Assembly (NCBI RefSeq): GCF_009659625.1
Contig: NZ_VOIW01000003.1
Span: forward strand, 558,001-622,000
DNA length: 64,000 nt
Reading direction: 5' to 3'
From: Pseudomonas haemolytica
GTDB lineage: Bacteria; Pseudomonadota; Gammaproteobacteria; Pseudomonadales; Pseudomonadaceae
In this document: positions 1-7,635 of the stretch, piece by piece
Position numbering within the stretch: position 1 is the first letter of the stretch
Layout: each line of letters begins with the position of its first letter
Position numbers and translations under genes: made by a program
Notes under the pieces: model-generated
What the model was told of the DNA's origin: nothing
The model's input: the letters and a program-made list of their open reading frames with translations, nothing else
Databases searched by the model: none

Positions 1-4
1 ACAG

Positions 5-622
5 ATGTACCACGGGGAACGTTTCAACGCCTGGAGCCATTTGCTCGGTGCAGTCGCGGCGTGTATTGGCGCCGTATGGATGTTGGTGGTGGCAAGCCTG
101 GACGGCAGCCCCTGGAAGATCGTCAGCGTGGCGATCTATGGCTTTACCCTGATGGTGCTGTACAGCGCATCGACGGTGTACCACAGCGTGCAAGGGCGGC
201 GAAAAGAGATCATGCAGAAGGTTGATCACTTTTCCATCTACCTGTTGATCGCCGGCAGCTACACGCCGTTCTGCCTGGTGACCCTACGCGGGCCGTGGGG
301 CTGGACGTTGTTCGGGATTGTGTGGGGGCTGGCGGTGATTGGCATCCTGCAAGAGATCAAGCCGCGCTCGGAGGCGCGGATTCTATCCATCGTGATCTAC
401 GCGGTGATGGGCTGGATCGTACTGGTGGCGGTCAAGCCGCTGATGGCGGCGCTGGGTACGGCAGGGTTTATCTGGCTGGCGTCGGGCGGGGTGCTGTACA
501 CCGTCGGCATCATCTTTTTTGCCCTGGAAGATCGCCTGTGCCATTCCCATGGCATCTGGCATTTGTTTGTGATCGGCGGCAGCCTGCTGCATTTCGTGGC
601 GATCATGCATTACGTGCTTTGA
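5..622 (+). CDS. Hemolysin III family (PAQR-type) membrane protein
   Basis: A 205-residue integral membrane protein of the hemolysin III/YqfA family, which belongs to the PAQR superfamily. The N-terminus (ERFNAWSHLLGA) carries the conserved family His. Seven hydrophobic segments follow, with the further conserved motifs YHS near residue 60, DH near residue 75 and the C-terminal H-x-x-H region (WHLFVIGGSLLHF). In this family such His residues are thought to bind a metal. Its role in bacteria is poorly defined; the hemolysin name comes from a Bacillus homologue, and a role in membrane homeostasis is inferred elsewhere. The ATG at position 5 gives the usual length of about 205 residues, so the gene looks complete, but its promoter lies outside the window. 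It converges on the LysR gene across a 28-bp gap. Confidence 0.85.
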   Translation: MYHGERFNAWSHLLGAVAACIGAVWMLVVASLDGSPWKIVSVAIYGFTLMVLYSASTVYHSVQGRRKEIMQKVDHFSIYLLIAGSYTPFCLVTLRGPWGWTLFGIVWGLAVIGILQEIKPRSEARILSIVIYAVMGWIVLVAVKPLMAALGTAGFIWLASGGVLYTVGIIFFALEDRLCHSHGIWHLFVIGGSLLHFVAIMHYVL

Positions 623-628
623 CCTGTG

Positions 629-647
629 GTAGCTGGCAAGCCAGCCC
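629..647. repeat. Short inverted repeat between convergent genes
   Basis: The sequence GGTAGCTGGCAAGCCAGCC contains the perfect palindromic core GCTGGCAAGCCAGC. It lies between the stop codons of the hemolysin III-like gene and the LysR gene. It resembles a half REP unit of a minor Pseudomonas family and could also act as a weak transcription barrier. No T-tract follows it. Confidence 0.4.
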
Positions 648-650
648 TGT

Positions 651-1562
651 CTACAATCGATCAAGCAACTCGCGCGCCCGGTTGCCGAAGATCTGCAGCA
701 GGTCGGCTAACATATGCGGAGGCGGTTCGTTGGCGCGGGTCAGGGCGTACAGGGTAATCGGTAGCTGCGGGACCAGCGTGCGGATGCACATTGTCGCCGT
801 GGAGGCACCGAGGGCCGTAAAGGGGGCGATCACGGTTATCCCCGCACCGGACTCAACCATGGCCCGCGCAAGGGAATAGGTTTGTACGGAAATGCTTATT
901 TGCGGCGGTGGGTCGAGATTTTCCAGATAGCTGTCGAGCTTGGCCGCCAATGGATCAGCGCTGGAAAGACCAATCAGCGATGTATTGGCCAGTTCGGCCA
1001 AAGGTAATGGCCTATTTGATTCAGCCTCAGGCCAGTACGCCTTGGCGGCCAAAGCCACCAGCGCCCCGTTCGCCAGTACCTGGGAGGTGAGCCCAGGGTG
1101 GCCGGAGAAATTCAGGGTAAGCGCCAGGTCGATCTCACGCATCAATAACTGCTGTACGAGCTCGCGGCTATGGTCGCTGGACAGCTCACAGACCATGTCC
1201 GGGTAGCTGCGCTTCCATTCGAGTATGGATGGCGGCAGCAGTGACTGCGCCAGCGCGGGGATAGCGCCAATGCGCACGCTTTGCTTCGGCGCATGGCGCA
1301 AACTCTTGGCCAGGCGCAGCACCCCTTGCAGGCTCGTGGTGACTTTCTGGACTTCACTTTCCAGTGCCAGGGCTTCCGGGGTGGGTTGTAGTTTGCCGCG
1401 CACCCTGAGAAACAACGGAAAGCCCAACTGCAGTTCAGCGTGCTGCAACACCTTGCTCACCGCCGGTTGCGAGACGTGCAGCAACTGTGCGGCGGCACTC
1501 ACGGAGCCTGTCTGACGGATGGCCTGGAAAATTTCGATATGTCGCAAGCGCATGGATTTCAT
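651..1562 (-). CDS. LysR-family transcriptional regulator
   Basis: A 303-residue LysR-type regulator. The N-terminal winged helix-turn-helix is seen at residues 5-62 (RHIEIFQAI, then the recognition helix SVSAAAQLLHVSQPAVSKVLQHAE), followed by the linker helix and a periplasmic-binding-protein-like effector domain at about 90-300. It is divergently oriented from the flavin-dependent oxidoreductase gene, with about 98 bp between the start codons, the usual arrangement for a LysR regulator and its target. It therefore probably controls that gene and the following binding-protein gene in response to an amino acid; this is inference from context. The ATG at 1562 is used, and an in-frame ATG three codons later is an alternative. 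Confidence 0.85.
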   Translation of the reverse strand: MKSMRLRHIEIFQAIRQTGSVSAAAQLLHVSQPAVSKVLQHAELQLGFPLFLRVRGKLQPTPEALALESEVQKVTTSLQGVLRLAKSLRHAPKQSVRIGAIPALAQSLLPPSILEWKRSYPDMVCELSSDHSRELVQQLLMREIDLALTLNFSGHPGLTSQVLANGALVALAAKAYWPEAESNRPLPLAELANTSLIGLSSADPLAAKLDSYLENLDPPPQISISVQTYSLARAMVESGAGITVIAPFTALGASTATMCIRTLVPQLPITLYALTRANEPPPHMLADLLQIFGNRARELLDRL

Positions 1563-1573
1563 AACCTTAACTT

Positions 1574-1592
1574 ATAGGTGGCTTACCTTTAT
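1574..1592. promoter_or_regulatory. Possible LysR operator in the divergent promoter region
   Basis: The intergenic region holds the imperfect inverted repeat ATAGGTGGCTTACCTTTAT (AGGT/ACCT arms around a short centre). It sits where a LysR regulator would bind between its own promoter and that of the oxidoreductase. The arms are short, so this is only a candidate site. Confidence 0.25.
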
Positions 1593-1660
1593 TCATTGTT
1601 CAACTTTTGTCACTTGAACCTACTCTGGATTTCGTTTCAATCCATGTGAGGTTTTTCGGA

Positions 1661-2902
1661 ATGGCAAAGCGAGTATGTATCATCGGCGGCGGCGTCATAG
1701 GCTTGGCGAGCGCTTATGCATGTGTGCGTGCAGGCATGGAAGTCACCTTGGTCGAAGCGCAAAAAAAGTTGGGTAATGCCACCAGTTTTGCGAACGGCGG
1801 CCAACTGTCCTATCGCTACGTCACGCCCCTTGCCGATGCCGGCGTGCCACTCCAGGCGCTTGGTTTTCTGCTGCGCTCGGAGTCGCCCCTGAAACTCAGG
1901 CCCCGGCTGGACCTTTCGCAATGGCGCTGGCTCGCCTCTTTCATAGGGGCCTGCCGTTCCTCGGTCAACCGTACAAACTCCGCACATTTGCTTCGCCTGG
2001 CAGCGATGAGCCAGGACGTCTTGAACCGTTGGCGGGTAGAGGACCATCTGGAGGGGTTCAACTGGAAGCGCAATGGAAAACTGCTGACCTTCCGCTCTGC
2101 CGACAGCTTCGCACAGGGTCGGCGCAAATTGACTGATCCCCTCCAGCAACAGGTGCTATCGGCTGAAGACTGCCGCAAGCTTGAACCGTCCCTGATGGAA
2201 GGGACTTTTGTTGGCGGCATTTACAACCCCACTGAAGAAGTTGCCGATTGCCATGCATTCTGCCAGCAGCTTGGTGGGCATTTGGAGGCGTCGGGACGCT
2301 GCCGCATCGTCTACGGTCGCAAAGTGCGACGTATCCATGAAGCGTTTGGTGCGGCTGTGGCCGTGGAGCTTGAGGACGAAGTCATACCTGTAGAGAACCT
2401 GATCCTGGCGGCAGGCCACAACAGTCCCAGCCTGGGTTTGCCAGGTATGCATTTACCGCTTTACCCCCTCAAGGGCTACAGCCTTAGCGTGCCCATCGGC
2501 GAGCAGCACAGTGCGCCGAAGATCAATGTGACCGATTACGATCGCCGAACTGTTTATGCCCGCATCGGCGAAGAGTTACGTGTCGCAGCCATGGTCGACA
2601 TGGTGGGTTTCAACAGCGCACCGGAACCTAAGCGCCTGGCGGTGATAAAACGCCTGGCTCGCCAGACGTTTCCGATGGCCGGGAATTATGACGCTGCGGT
2701 TGAATGGGCAGGAATGCGGCCAGCGACGCCCACAGGCCTGCCACTGATTGGCGCCAGTTCCTATCGCAATCTGTGGCTCAACCTCGGGCATGGCGCTCTT
2801 GGCTTTACGCTCGCGTGTGCCAGCGGCCAGTTGTTGGCTGAAATGATTGCAGAACGGTCGACTTCGATCGACGCCCATGTGTTTCTTCCCAGGGCAGCCT
2901 GA
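1661..2902 (+). CDS. DadA-like FAD-dependent D-amino-acid dehydrogenase
   Basis: A 413-residue flavoprotein of the DAO/DadA family. The N-terminus has the dinucleotide-binding fold motif VCIIGGGVIGLASA. Later come the family segments NATSFANGGQLSYRYVTPLA near residue 45, ending with RPATPTGLPLIG and the glycine-rich GHGALGFTLACASGQLLAE close to the C-terminus, which completes the FAD site. Characterised members oxidise D-amino acids to 2-oxo acids and pass electrons to the respiratory chain. The start is set at ATG 1661, preceded by GAGG and followed at once by the FAD motif; an upstream TTG at 1607 would add 18 residues without family support. Its setting beside a LysR regulator and an amino-acid binding protein makes it an accessory paralogue, not the main dadA of the dadAX operon. 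The exact substrate is unknown. Confidence 0.85.
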   Translation: MAKRVCIIGGGVIGLASAYACVRAGMEVTLVEAQKKLGNATSFANGGQLSYRYVTPLADAGVPLQALGFLLRSESPLKLRPRLDLSQWRWLASFIGACRSSVNRTNSAHLLRLAAMSQDVLNRWRVEDHLEGFNWKRNGKLLTFRSADSFAQGRRKLTDPLQQQVLSAEDCRKLEPSLMEGTFVGGIYNPTEEVADCHAFCQQLGGHLEASGRCRIVYGRKVRRIHEAFGAAVAVELEDEVIPVENLILAAGHNSPSLGLPGMHLPLYPLKGYSLSVPIGEQHSAPKINVTDYDRRTVYARIGEELRVAAMVDMVGFNSAPEPKRLAVIKRLARQTFPMAGNYDAAVEWAGMRPATPTGLPLIGASSYRNLWLNLGHGALGFTLACASGQLLAEMIAERSTSIDAHVFLPRAA

Positions 2903-2927
2903 CCTTTGATTATTGGAGTGTAAGAAG

Positions 2928-3014
2928 ATGAACCCAGCTGTCTGGATAGGGCAAGTACTGGCTCCAACTACAGCTATAGCGAGCGATATTGCCCTATGCA
3001 AAAAACAGTCGTGA
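2928..3014 (+). CDS. Possible 28-residue leader ORF overlapping the next gene
   Basis: A short open frame begins at ATG 2928, has an AAGAAG purine run just upstream, and ends at a TGA at 3012-3014. It therefore overlaps the annotated start of the binding-protein gene (2996) in another frame. The peptide begins MNPAVWIGQVLAPTTAIAS. The overlap would allow translational coupling, or the ORF may be incidental and reflect a poorly defined start for the downstream gene, which lacks a strong ribosome-binding site of its own. There is no homology support. Confidence 0.25.
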   Translation: MNPAVWIGQVLAPTTAIASDIALCKKQS

Positions 3015-3913
3015 GCCGTAGCCTTTGCAAGGCTTGCGCTACGGTTTCGTTGGTGTTGGTAGGGCACTTGGCATCAGCGAGCGAATTCAGCGCAACCTTG
3101 AAAAAAATCACGACTAACCAGCAAATTTCCGTTGGTTATCGTGATGCGTCAGTACCTTTCTCGTATATAGGCGATCAAAGCGGCAAGCCGATGGGGTATT
3201 CGGTGGACCTCACGCACAGGATCGTCGAGCGTATCCGGGAACACACCGGCCTGACAAACCTGCGCGTCAAGTATCGTCTAGTGACGTCCCAGACCCGCAT
3301 TCCATTGGTGCAGAATGGCACCGTGGACCTGGAGTGTGGCTCCACCGGGGTGACCGCCGAACGGCAGAAGCAGGTGGCCTTTTCCTATGGGTTCATCTAT
3401 GTGAAAGGGCAGCTATTGACGGCCCAAGACAGCGGCGTCAATGGCTTTTCCGATCTCAAGGGCAAGAACGTGGTAACCACCGCCGGCACCACCAACGAGC
3501 GCTTTCTCAAACGCTACAACGCCGAGCATCAGAGCAACATGTTCGTGATCAGCGCCAGGGATCATGGCGAAGCGTTCAAGATGCTCGAGACCGGCCGCGC
3601 CGTAGCGTTCTATATGGACGATGCATTGCTCTACGGCGAGCGCGCCAAGGCCCGGGACCCGCACCGTTGGGTGGTAGTGGGCAAGGAGCAATCGCGGGAG
3701 ATCTACAGTTGCATGGTACGTAAGGACGACCCGCAGTTTCTCGCGGTGGTGAACCAGACCTTGGGCGATCTATACCGCTCGGGGCAGATCAACGGGATTT
3801 ACCAGCGCTGGTTCGAGCAGCCGATTGCGCCGAATGGGTTGAACCTGGAATTCCCGATGACCAGCGAGTTGAAGGCGATCATCGCCCAGCCGGTGAGTGA
3901 TCCGGTTGAGTGA
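2996..3913 (+). CDS. ABC transporter amino-acid binding protein (GltI/AatJ-like)
   Basis: A 305-residue periplasmic binding protein of solute-binding family 3. A signal peptide occupies about residues 1-28 (ending GHLASAS). Family motifs follow: ISVGYRDASVPFSYIG, GKPMGYSVDLTHRIVERI, NGTVDLECGSTGVTAERQKQVAFS, and the lobe-2 segment FSDLKGKNVVTTAGTTNERFL. This pattern is typical of glutamate/aspartate-binding proteins. No permease or ATPase lies next to it, so it probably works with a transporter encoded elsewhere, or supplies the substrate oxidised by the upstream DadA-like enzyme. The start at 2996 has no strong ribosome-binding site; the GTG at 3011 is an alternative. Confidence 0.85.
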   Translation: MQKTVVSRSLCKACATVSLVLVGHLASASEFSATLKKITTNQQISVGYRDASVPFSYIGDQSGKPMGYSVDLTHRIVERIREHTGLTNLRVKYRLVTSQTRIPLVQNGTVDLECGSTGVTAERQKQVAFSYGFIYVKGQLLTAQDSGVNGFSDLKGKNVVTTAGTTNERFLKRYNAEHQSNMFVISARDHGEAFKMLETGRAVAFYMDDALLYGERAKARDPHRWVVVGKEQSREIYSCMVRKDDPQFLAVVNQTLGDLYRSGQINGIYQRWFEQPIAPNGLNLEFPMTSELKAIIAQPVSDPVE

Positions 3914-3926
3914 TCACCTCCCACAT

Positions 3927-4646
3927 TTAGAAGTCGCCCCAGAGTTGCTGGGCGACGGCCAGCGCTACCACGGGTGCGGTTTCGGTGCGCAATACCCGTG
4001 GCCCCAACCGCGCGGCATGGAAGCCAGCGCCCTGGGCGGTTTCAACTTCCCCATCCGTCAAGCCACCTTCCGGCCCGATCAGAAACGCCAGGCTTGATGG
4101 CTTGGCGTGGCTGACCATCGGCTCGGCCACTGGGTGCAGCACCAGCTTCAGGTCGGCGTCGACCTGTTTCAACCAATCCGCCAGCAGCAGCGGTGCATGA
4201 ATGACCGGCACCGTCGAACGTCCACATTGCTCGCAGGCGCTGATCGCCACCTGGCGCCAGTGCAGCAGGCGCTTGTCGGCGCGTTCGTCCTTGAGGCGCA
4301 CTTCGCAGCGCTCGCTGAAGATCGGCGTGATCGCGTTGACACCCAGTTCGGTGGCTTTCTGGATCGCCCAATCCATGCGCTCGCCCCGGGACAGGCCCTG
4401 GCCGAGGTGGGTGTGCAGGGGTGATTCGGCCTGGCCGGCGAAGCTTTCGGTTAGCTGCACGCTGACGCGTTTTTTACCGACTTCCAGCAACGTGCCCCGA
4501 AACTCTTGGCCAGAGCCGTCGAACAATTGCACGGCATCGCCCTCGCCCATGCGCAACACACGGCTGATGTAGTGTGCCTGGGCTTCGGGCAGTTCGTGAT
4601 CACCAAGGCTGAGCGGGGTGTCGGTGAAAAAGCGGGACAGTCTCAT
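3927..4646 (-). CDS. rsmE: 16S rRNA (uracil-1498-N3)-methyltransferase
   Basis: A 239-residue SPOUT-class methyltransferase that N3-methylates U1498 in helix 44 of 16S rRNA, using SAM. The N-terminal PUA-like domain begins MRLSRFFTD and contains HYISRVLRMGEGD. The C-terminal knotted SAM-binding domain shows ATELGVNAITP, FLIGPEGGLTDGEVE (the conserved GPEGG loop near residue 190) and LGPRVLRTETAPVVAL at the end. The start is the ATG at 4646, which gives the standard family length; an in-frame extension upstream has no family counterpart. It lies 58 bp downstream of bioA on the same strand, the order seen in other Pseudomonas genomes. Confidence 0.95.
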   Translation of the reverse strand: MRLSRFFTDTPLSLGDHELPEAQAHYISRVLRMGEGDAVQLFDGSGQEFRGTLLEVGKKRVSVQLTESFAGQAESPLHTHLGQGLSRGERMDWAIQKATELGVNAITPIFSERCEVRLKDERADKRLLHWRQVAISACEQCGRSTVPVIHAPLLLADWLKQVDADLKLVLHPVAEPMVSHAKPSSLAFLIGPEGGLTDGEVETAQGAGFHAARLGPRVLRTETAPVVALAVAQQLWGDF

Positions 4647-4704
4647 TTCTGTTCTCTGAGGTGTGCAAGGCGGACGCGGAGCGTGGGTACGATCATGGGG
4701 AAGA

Positions 4705-6111
4705 TCAGCCTGGGTCACGGAAGCCTGGGTGGAAGTCCTTGGGCACCGCGACACTGACTTTGCTGTTGGTGGCGATATCGATGCCTTCGCTGGCGACCTC
4801 GGCGAGGAAGTCGATCTGCTGCGGCGTGATCACATAGGGCGGCAGGAAATACACCACGCTGCCCAATGGCCGCAACAGTGCGCCGCGTTCCAGGGCATGT
4901 TCGAAGACCTTCAGGCCACGGCGTTCCTGCCACGGGTAGGCAGCCTTGGTGGCTTTGTCCTGCACCATCTCGATGGCCAGCACCATGCCGGTCTGGCGGA
5001 CTTCCGCTACATGGGGGTGATCGACCAAGTGCGCGGTGGCAGTCGCCATGCGCTGGGCCAGGGCCTTGTTGTTTTCGATGACGTTGTCTTCTTCGAAAAT
5101 ATCCAGGGTCGCCAGGGCCGCGGCGCACGCCAGCGGATTGCCGGTGTAGCTGTGGGAATGCAGGAAGGCGCGCAGGGTTGGGTAGTCATCGTAGAAGGCG
5201 CTGTAGACGTCTTCGGTGGTAACCACCGCCGCCAGCGGCAGGTAGCCGCCGGTGAGGGCCTTGGACAGGCACAAGAAGTCCGGACGGATGCCGGCCTGTT
5301 CACAGGCGAACATGCTGCCGGTGCGACCGAAGCCCACGGCGATTTCATCGTGGATCAGGTGCACGCCGTAGCGGTCGCAGGCTTCGCGCAGCAGCTTGAG
5401 GTACACCGGGTGGTACATGCGCATGCCGCCGGCGCCCTGGATCAGCGGCTCGACAATCACGGCGGCCACGGTGGCGTGGTTGTCGGCCAGGGTCTGTTCC
5501 ATGGCCAGGAACATGTTGCGCGAGTGCTCTTCCCAACTCATGCCTTCCGGGCGCAGGTAGCAATCCGGGCTGGGCACCTTGATGGTGTCGAGCAGCAGCG
5601 CCTTGTAGGTTTCGGTAAACAGCGGCACGTCGCCCACCGACATCGCGGCGATGGTTTCACCGTGGTAGCTGTTGGTCAGGGTGACGAAGCGCTTCTTGTT
5701 TGGCAGGCCACGGTTGAGCCAGTAGTGGAAGCTCATCTTCAGCGCGACTTCGATGCAGGATGAACCGTTATCGGCGTAGAAGCAGCGGGTCAGGCCCTCA
5801 GGCGTCATCTGCACCAGGCGCTCGGACAGCTCGATCACCGGCTGGTGGCTGAAACCGGCGAGGATCACATGTTCCAACTGATCGACCTGATCCTTGATGC
5901 GCTGGTTGATACGCGGGTTGGCGTGGCCGAACACATTGACCCACCAGGAACTGACGGCGTCGAGGTAGCGCTTGCCTTCGAAGTCTTCCAGCCACACGCC
6001 TTCACCGCGTTTGATCGGAATCAGCGGTAGTTGCTGGTGGTCTTTCATCTGGGTGCAGGGATGCCACAGCACCGCGAGGTCGCGTTGCATCCACTGGTTG
6101 TTCAAGCCCAT
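4705..6111 (-). CDS. bioA: Adenosylmethionine-8-amino-7-oxononanoate aminotransferase
   Basis: A 468-residue class III PLP-dependent aminotransferase that converts 8-amino-7-oxononanoate to 7,8-diaminononanoate in biotin synthesis, with SAM as unusual amino donor. Diagnostic segments are WHPCTQMKDH near the N-terminus, DAVSSWWVNVFGHANP, DNGSSCIEVALKM, SYHGETIAAMSVGD, the PLP aspartate motif HLIHDEIAVGFGRTG, and the Schiff-base lysine in LCLSKALTGGYLPLA. It lies apart from other bio genes, as is usual in Pseudomonas, and is followed by rsmE. The start at 6111 (MGLNNQWM) is preceded by GAGGAG. Confidence 0.95.
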   Translation of the reverse strand: MGLNNQWMQRDLAVLWHPCTQMKDHQQLPLIPIKRGEGVWLEDFEGKRYLDAVSSWWVNVFGHANPRINQRIKDQVDQLEHVILAGFSHQPVIELSERLVQMTPEGLTRCFYADNGSSCIEVALKMSFHYWLNRGLPNKKRFVTLTNSYHGETIAAMSVGDVPLFTETYKALLLDTIKVPSPDCYLRPEGMSWEEHSRNMFLAMEQTLADNHATVAAVIVEPLIQGAGGMRMYHPVYLKLLREACDRYGVHLIHDEIAVGFGRTGSMFACEQAGIRPDFLCLSKALTGGYLPLAAVVTTEDVYSAFYDDYPTLRAFLHSHSYTGNPLACAAALATLDIFEEDNVIENNKALAQRMATATAHLVDHPHVAEVRQTGMVLAIEMVQDKATKAAYPWQERRGLKVFEHALERGALLRPLGSVVYFLPPYVITPQQIDFLAEVASEGIDIATNSKVSVAVPKDFHPGFRDPG

Positions 6112-6383
6112 CGGTTATCTCCTCGAAGCGGTCCTGCGGCGGGCGCAGGTGAAACAATCGCGCAAGCCTATGCAATGGTGGCGCGTGTCACAAGCCATTG
6201 TCAGAGAATTGGCAGTAAATGCAGGACGGTCTGTCACGTTTTTTGGGAATAGTCTTAATCCCTTGTTAATTTATGATCCCTAGCCTCTTCATCGTATTTC
6301 TCGATATTTCAAAGCGAAATTTTCCGCTTTAATTCGATAGGTAAAACGCTAGTCTTGGGCACAGTTCTTACGGGATTAAGTAC

Positions 6384-6935
6384 ATGCAGCTACGCAATTC
6401 GCCCGCCCGCTATGGCTGGGTCAGCATGGTTTTGCACTGGGGCGTAGCCTTGGTGGTGTTTGGTCTGTTCGCTCTGGGCCTGTGGATGGTCGGTCTCGAC
6501 TACTACAGCGCCTGGCGCAAAGATGCACCCGACCTGCACAAGAGCATTGGCATCACGCTGTTCGCCATCATGCTGGTGCGTATCGTCTGGCGCCTGGTCA
6601 GCCCACCGCCACCACCGCTGGCCAGCTACAGCCGGATGACGCGGATCGGTGCGGCATTTGGGCACGCGTTCCTGTATGTGGGGCTGTTTGCCGTGATGAT
6701 TGCTGGTTACCTGATTTCCACCGCAGACGGTGTCGGTATCCCGGTGTTTGGTCTGTTTGAAATTCCTGCCGTTGTTTCCGGTCTACCGGACCAGGCAGAT
6801 ACCGCCGGTTGGGTGCACCTGTACCTGGCCTGGGTGTTGGTGGTCTTCGCCGGCTTGCATGGCGTGGCTGCGTTGAAACACCACTTTATCGATCGTGATG
6901 CGACCCTGACACGAATGCTGGGGCGCAAAGCCTGA
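6384..6935 (+). CDS. Cytochrome b561 family protein
   Basis: A 183-residue, four-helix membrane di-heme cytochrome of the CybB type. Hydrophobic helices lie at about 15-35, 52-70, 90-110 and 145-165. Candidate heme-ligand histidines are seen in VLHWG (helix 1), DLHKSIG, GHAFLYVG and GLHGVAALKHHF. Members pass electrons between quinol and periplasmic acceptors, and some act as superoxide:quinone oxidoreductases. It lies 32 bp upstream of a YceI gene on the same strand. The cytochrome b561-YceI pairing is common in proteobacteria and suggests an operon linked to isoprenoid or quinone redox chemistry. Confidence 0.9.
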   Translation: MQLRNSPARYGWVSMVLHWGVALVVFGLFALGLWMVGLDYYSAWRKDAPDLHKSIGITLFAIMLVRIVWRLVSPPPPPLASYSRMTRIGAAFGHAFLYVGLFAVMIAGYLISTADGVGIPVFGLFEIPAVVSGLPDQADTAGWVHLYLAWVLVVFAGLHGVAALKHHFIDRDATLTRMLGRKA

Positions 6936-6967
6936 TGTTCAACCTCGACTCATAAGGAATAGAAAGC

Positions 6968-7567
6968 ATGTTGAAAAAAACACTCGCTGCGCTGGCAATC
7001 GGTTCTGCCCTGCTGTCCGCAGGTTCGGCGATGGCTGCTGACTACGTGATCGACAAGGAAGGCCAGCATGCCTTCGTCGATTTCAAGATCAGCCACTTGG
7101 GCTACAGCTACATCACCGGTACCTTCAAGGACCTGGACGGCAAGTTCAGCTTCGACGCCGCCAAGCCAGAAGACGCTAAGGTAGAAGTGAATGTTCGCAC
7201 TGCCAGCGTGTTCTCCAACCACGCCGAGCGCGACAAGCACGTCAACGGCGCAGACTTCCTGGAGTCGGGCAAATTCCCTGACGCGAAGTTCGTCTCCACC
7301 AGCGTCAAGCCAACCGGCAAGAACGCTGATGGCAAGCAGACTGCTGATGTAACTGGCGACCTGACCTTCCATGGCGTAACCAAGCCTATCGTGGTCAAGG
7401 CTACGTTCCTGGGCGAAGGCAAGGACCCATGGGGCGGCTACCGTGCCGGCTTTGAAGGCACCACCTCGATCAGCCGTAAAGAGTTCGTTCCGAAGGGCAT
7501 GGACGTAGGTCCACAGTCCGACGTGGTTCAGCTGTACATCACCTTTGAAGGTGTGAAAGCGAAGTAA
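6968..7567 (+). CDS. YceI family periplasmic protein
   Basis: A 199-residue secreted lipocalin-like protein. The signal peptide is residues 1-24, cleaving after GSAMA. The mature YceI domain starts [25 protein letters not shown], with later motifs [49 protein letters not shown] and [15 protein letters not shown]. YceI domains bind long polyisoprenoids such as ubiquinone-8 precursors, and homologues are induced by base or acid stress. It is the second gene of a probable two-gene operon with the upstream cytochrome b561 and is closed by a strong terminator 20 bp downstream. Confidence 0.93.
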   Translation: MLKKTLAALAIGSALLSAGSAMAADYVIDKEGQHAFVDFKISHLGYSYITGTFKDLDGKFSFDAAKPEDAKVEVNVRTASVFSNHAERDKHVNGADFLESGKFPDAKFVSTSVKPTGKNADGKQTADVTGDLTFHGVTKPIVVKATFLGEGKDPWGGYRAGFEGTTSISRKEFVPKGMDVGPQSDVVQLYITFEGVKAK

Positions 7568-7587
7568 TTTTCGCCGCGCATACAAAA

Positions 7588-7620
7588 ATGCCCCGCATCT
7601 TTCGATGCGGGGCATTTTTT
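7588..7620. terminator. Bidirectional terminator between yceI-like gene and rhlE
   Basis: A 12-bp perfect stem (ATGCCCCGCATC / GATGCGGGGCAT) has a TTTC loop, an A-run on its left and a T-run on its right. It can therefore end transcription of both the YceI gene (+) and the helicase gene (-). Confidence 0.9.
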
Positions 7621-7635
7621 ATGGCGCGTTGAAAC

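Noticed and set aside
6311..6330. Operator before the cytochrome b561 gene (AAAGCG...CGCTTT)
   Set aside because: Only 6-bp arms in an AT-rich promoter; no regulator nearby and no clear family consensus.
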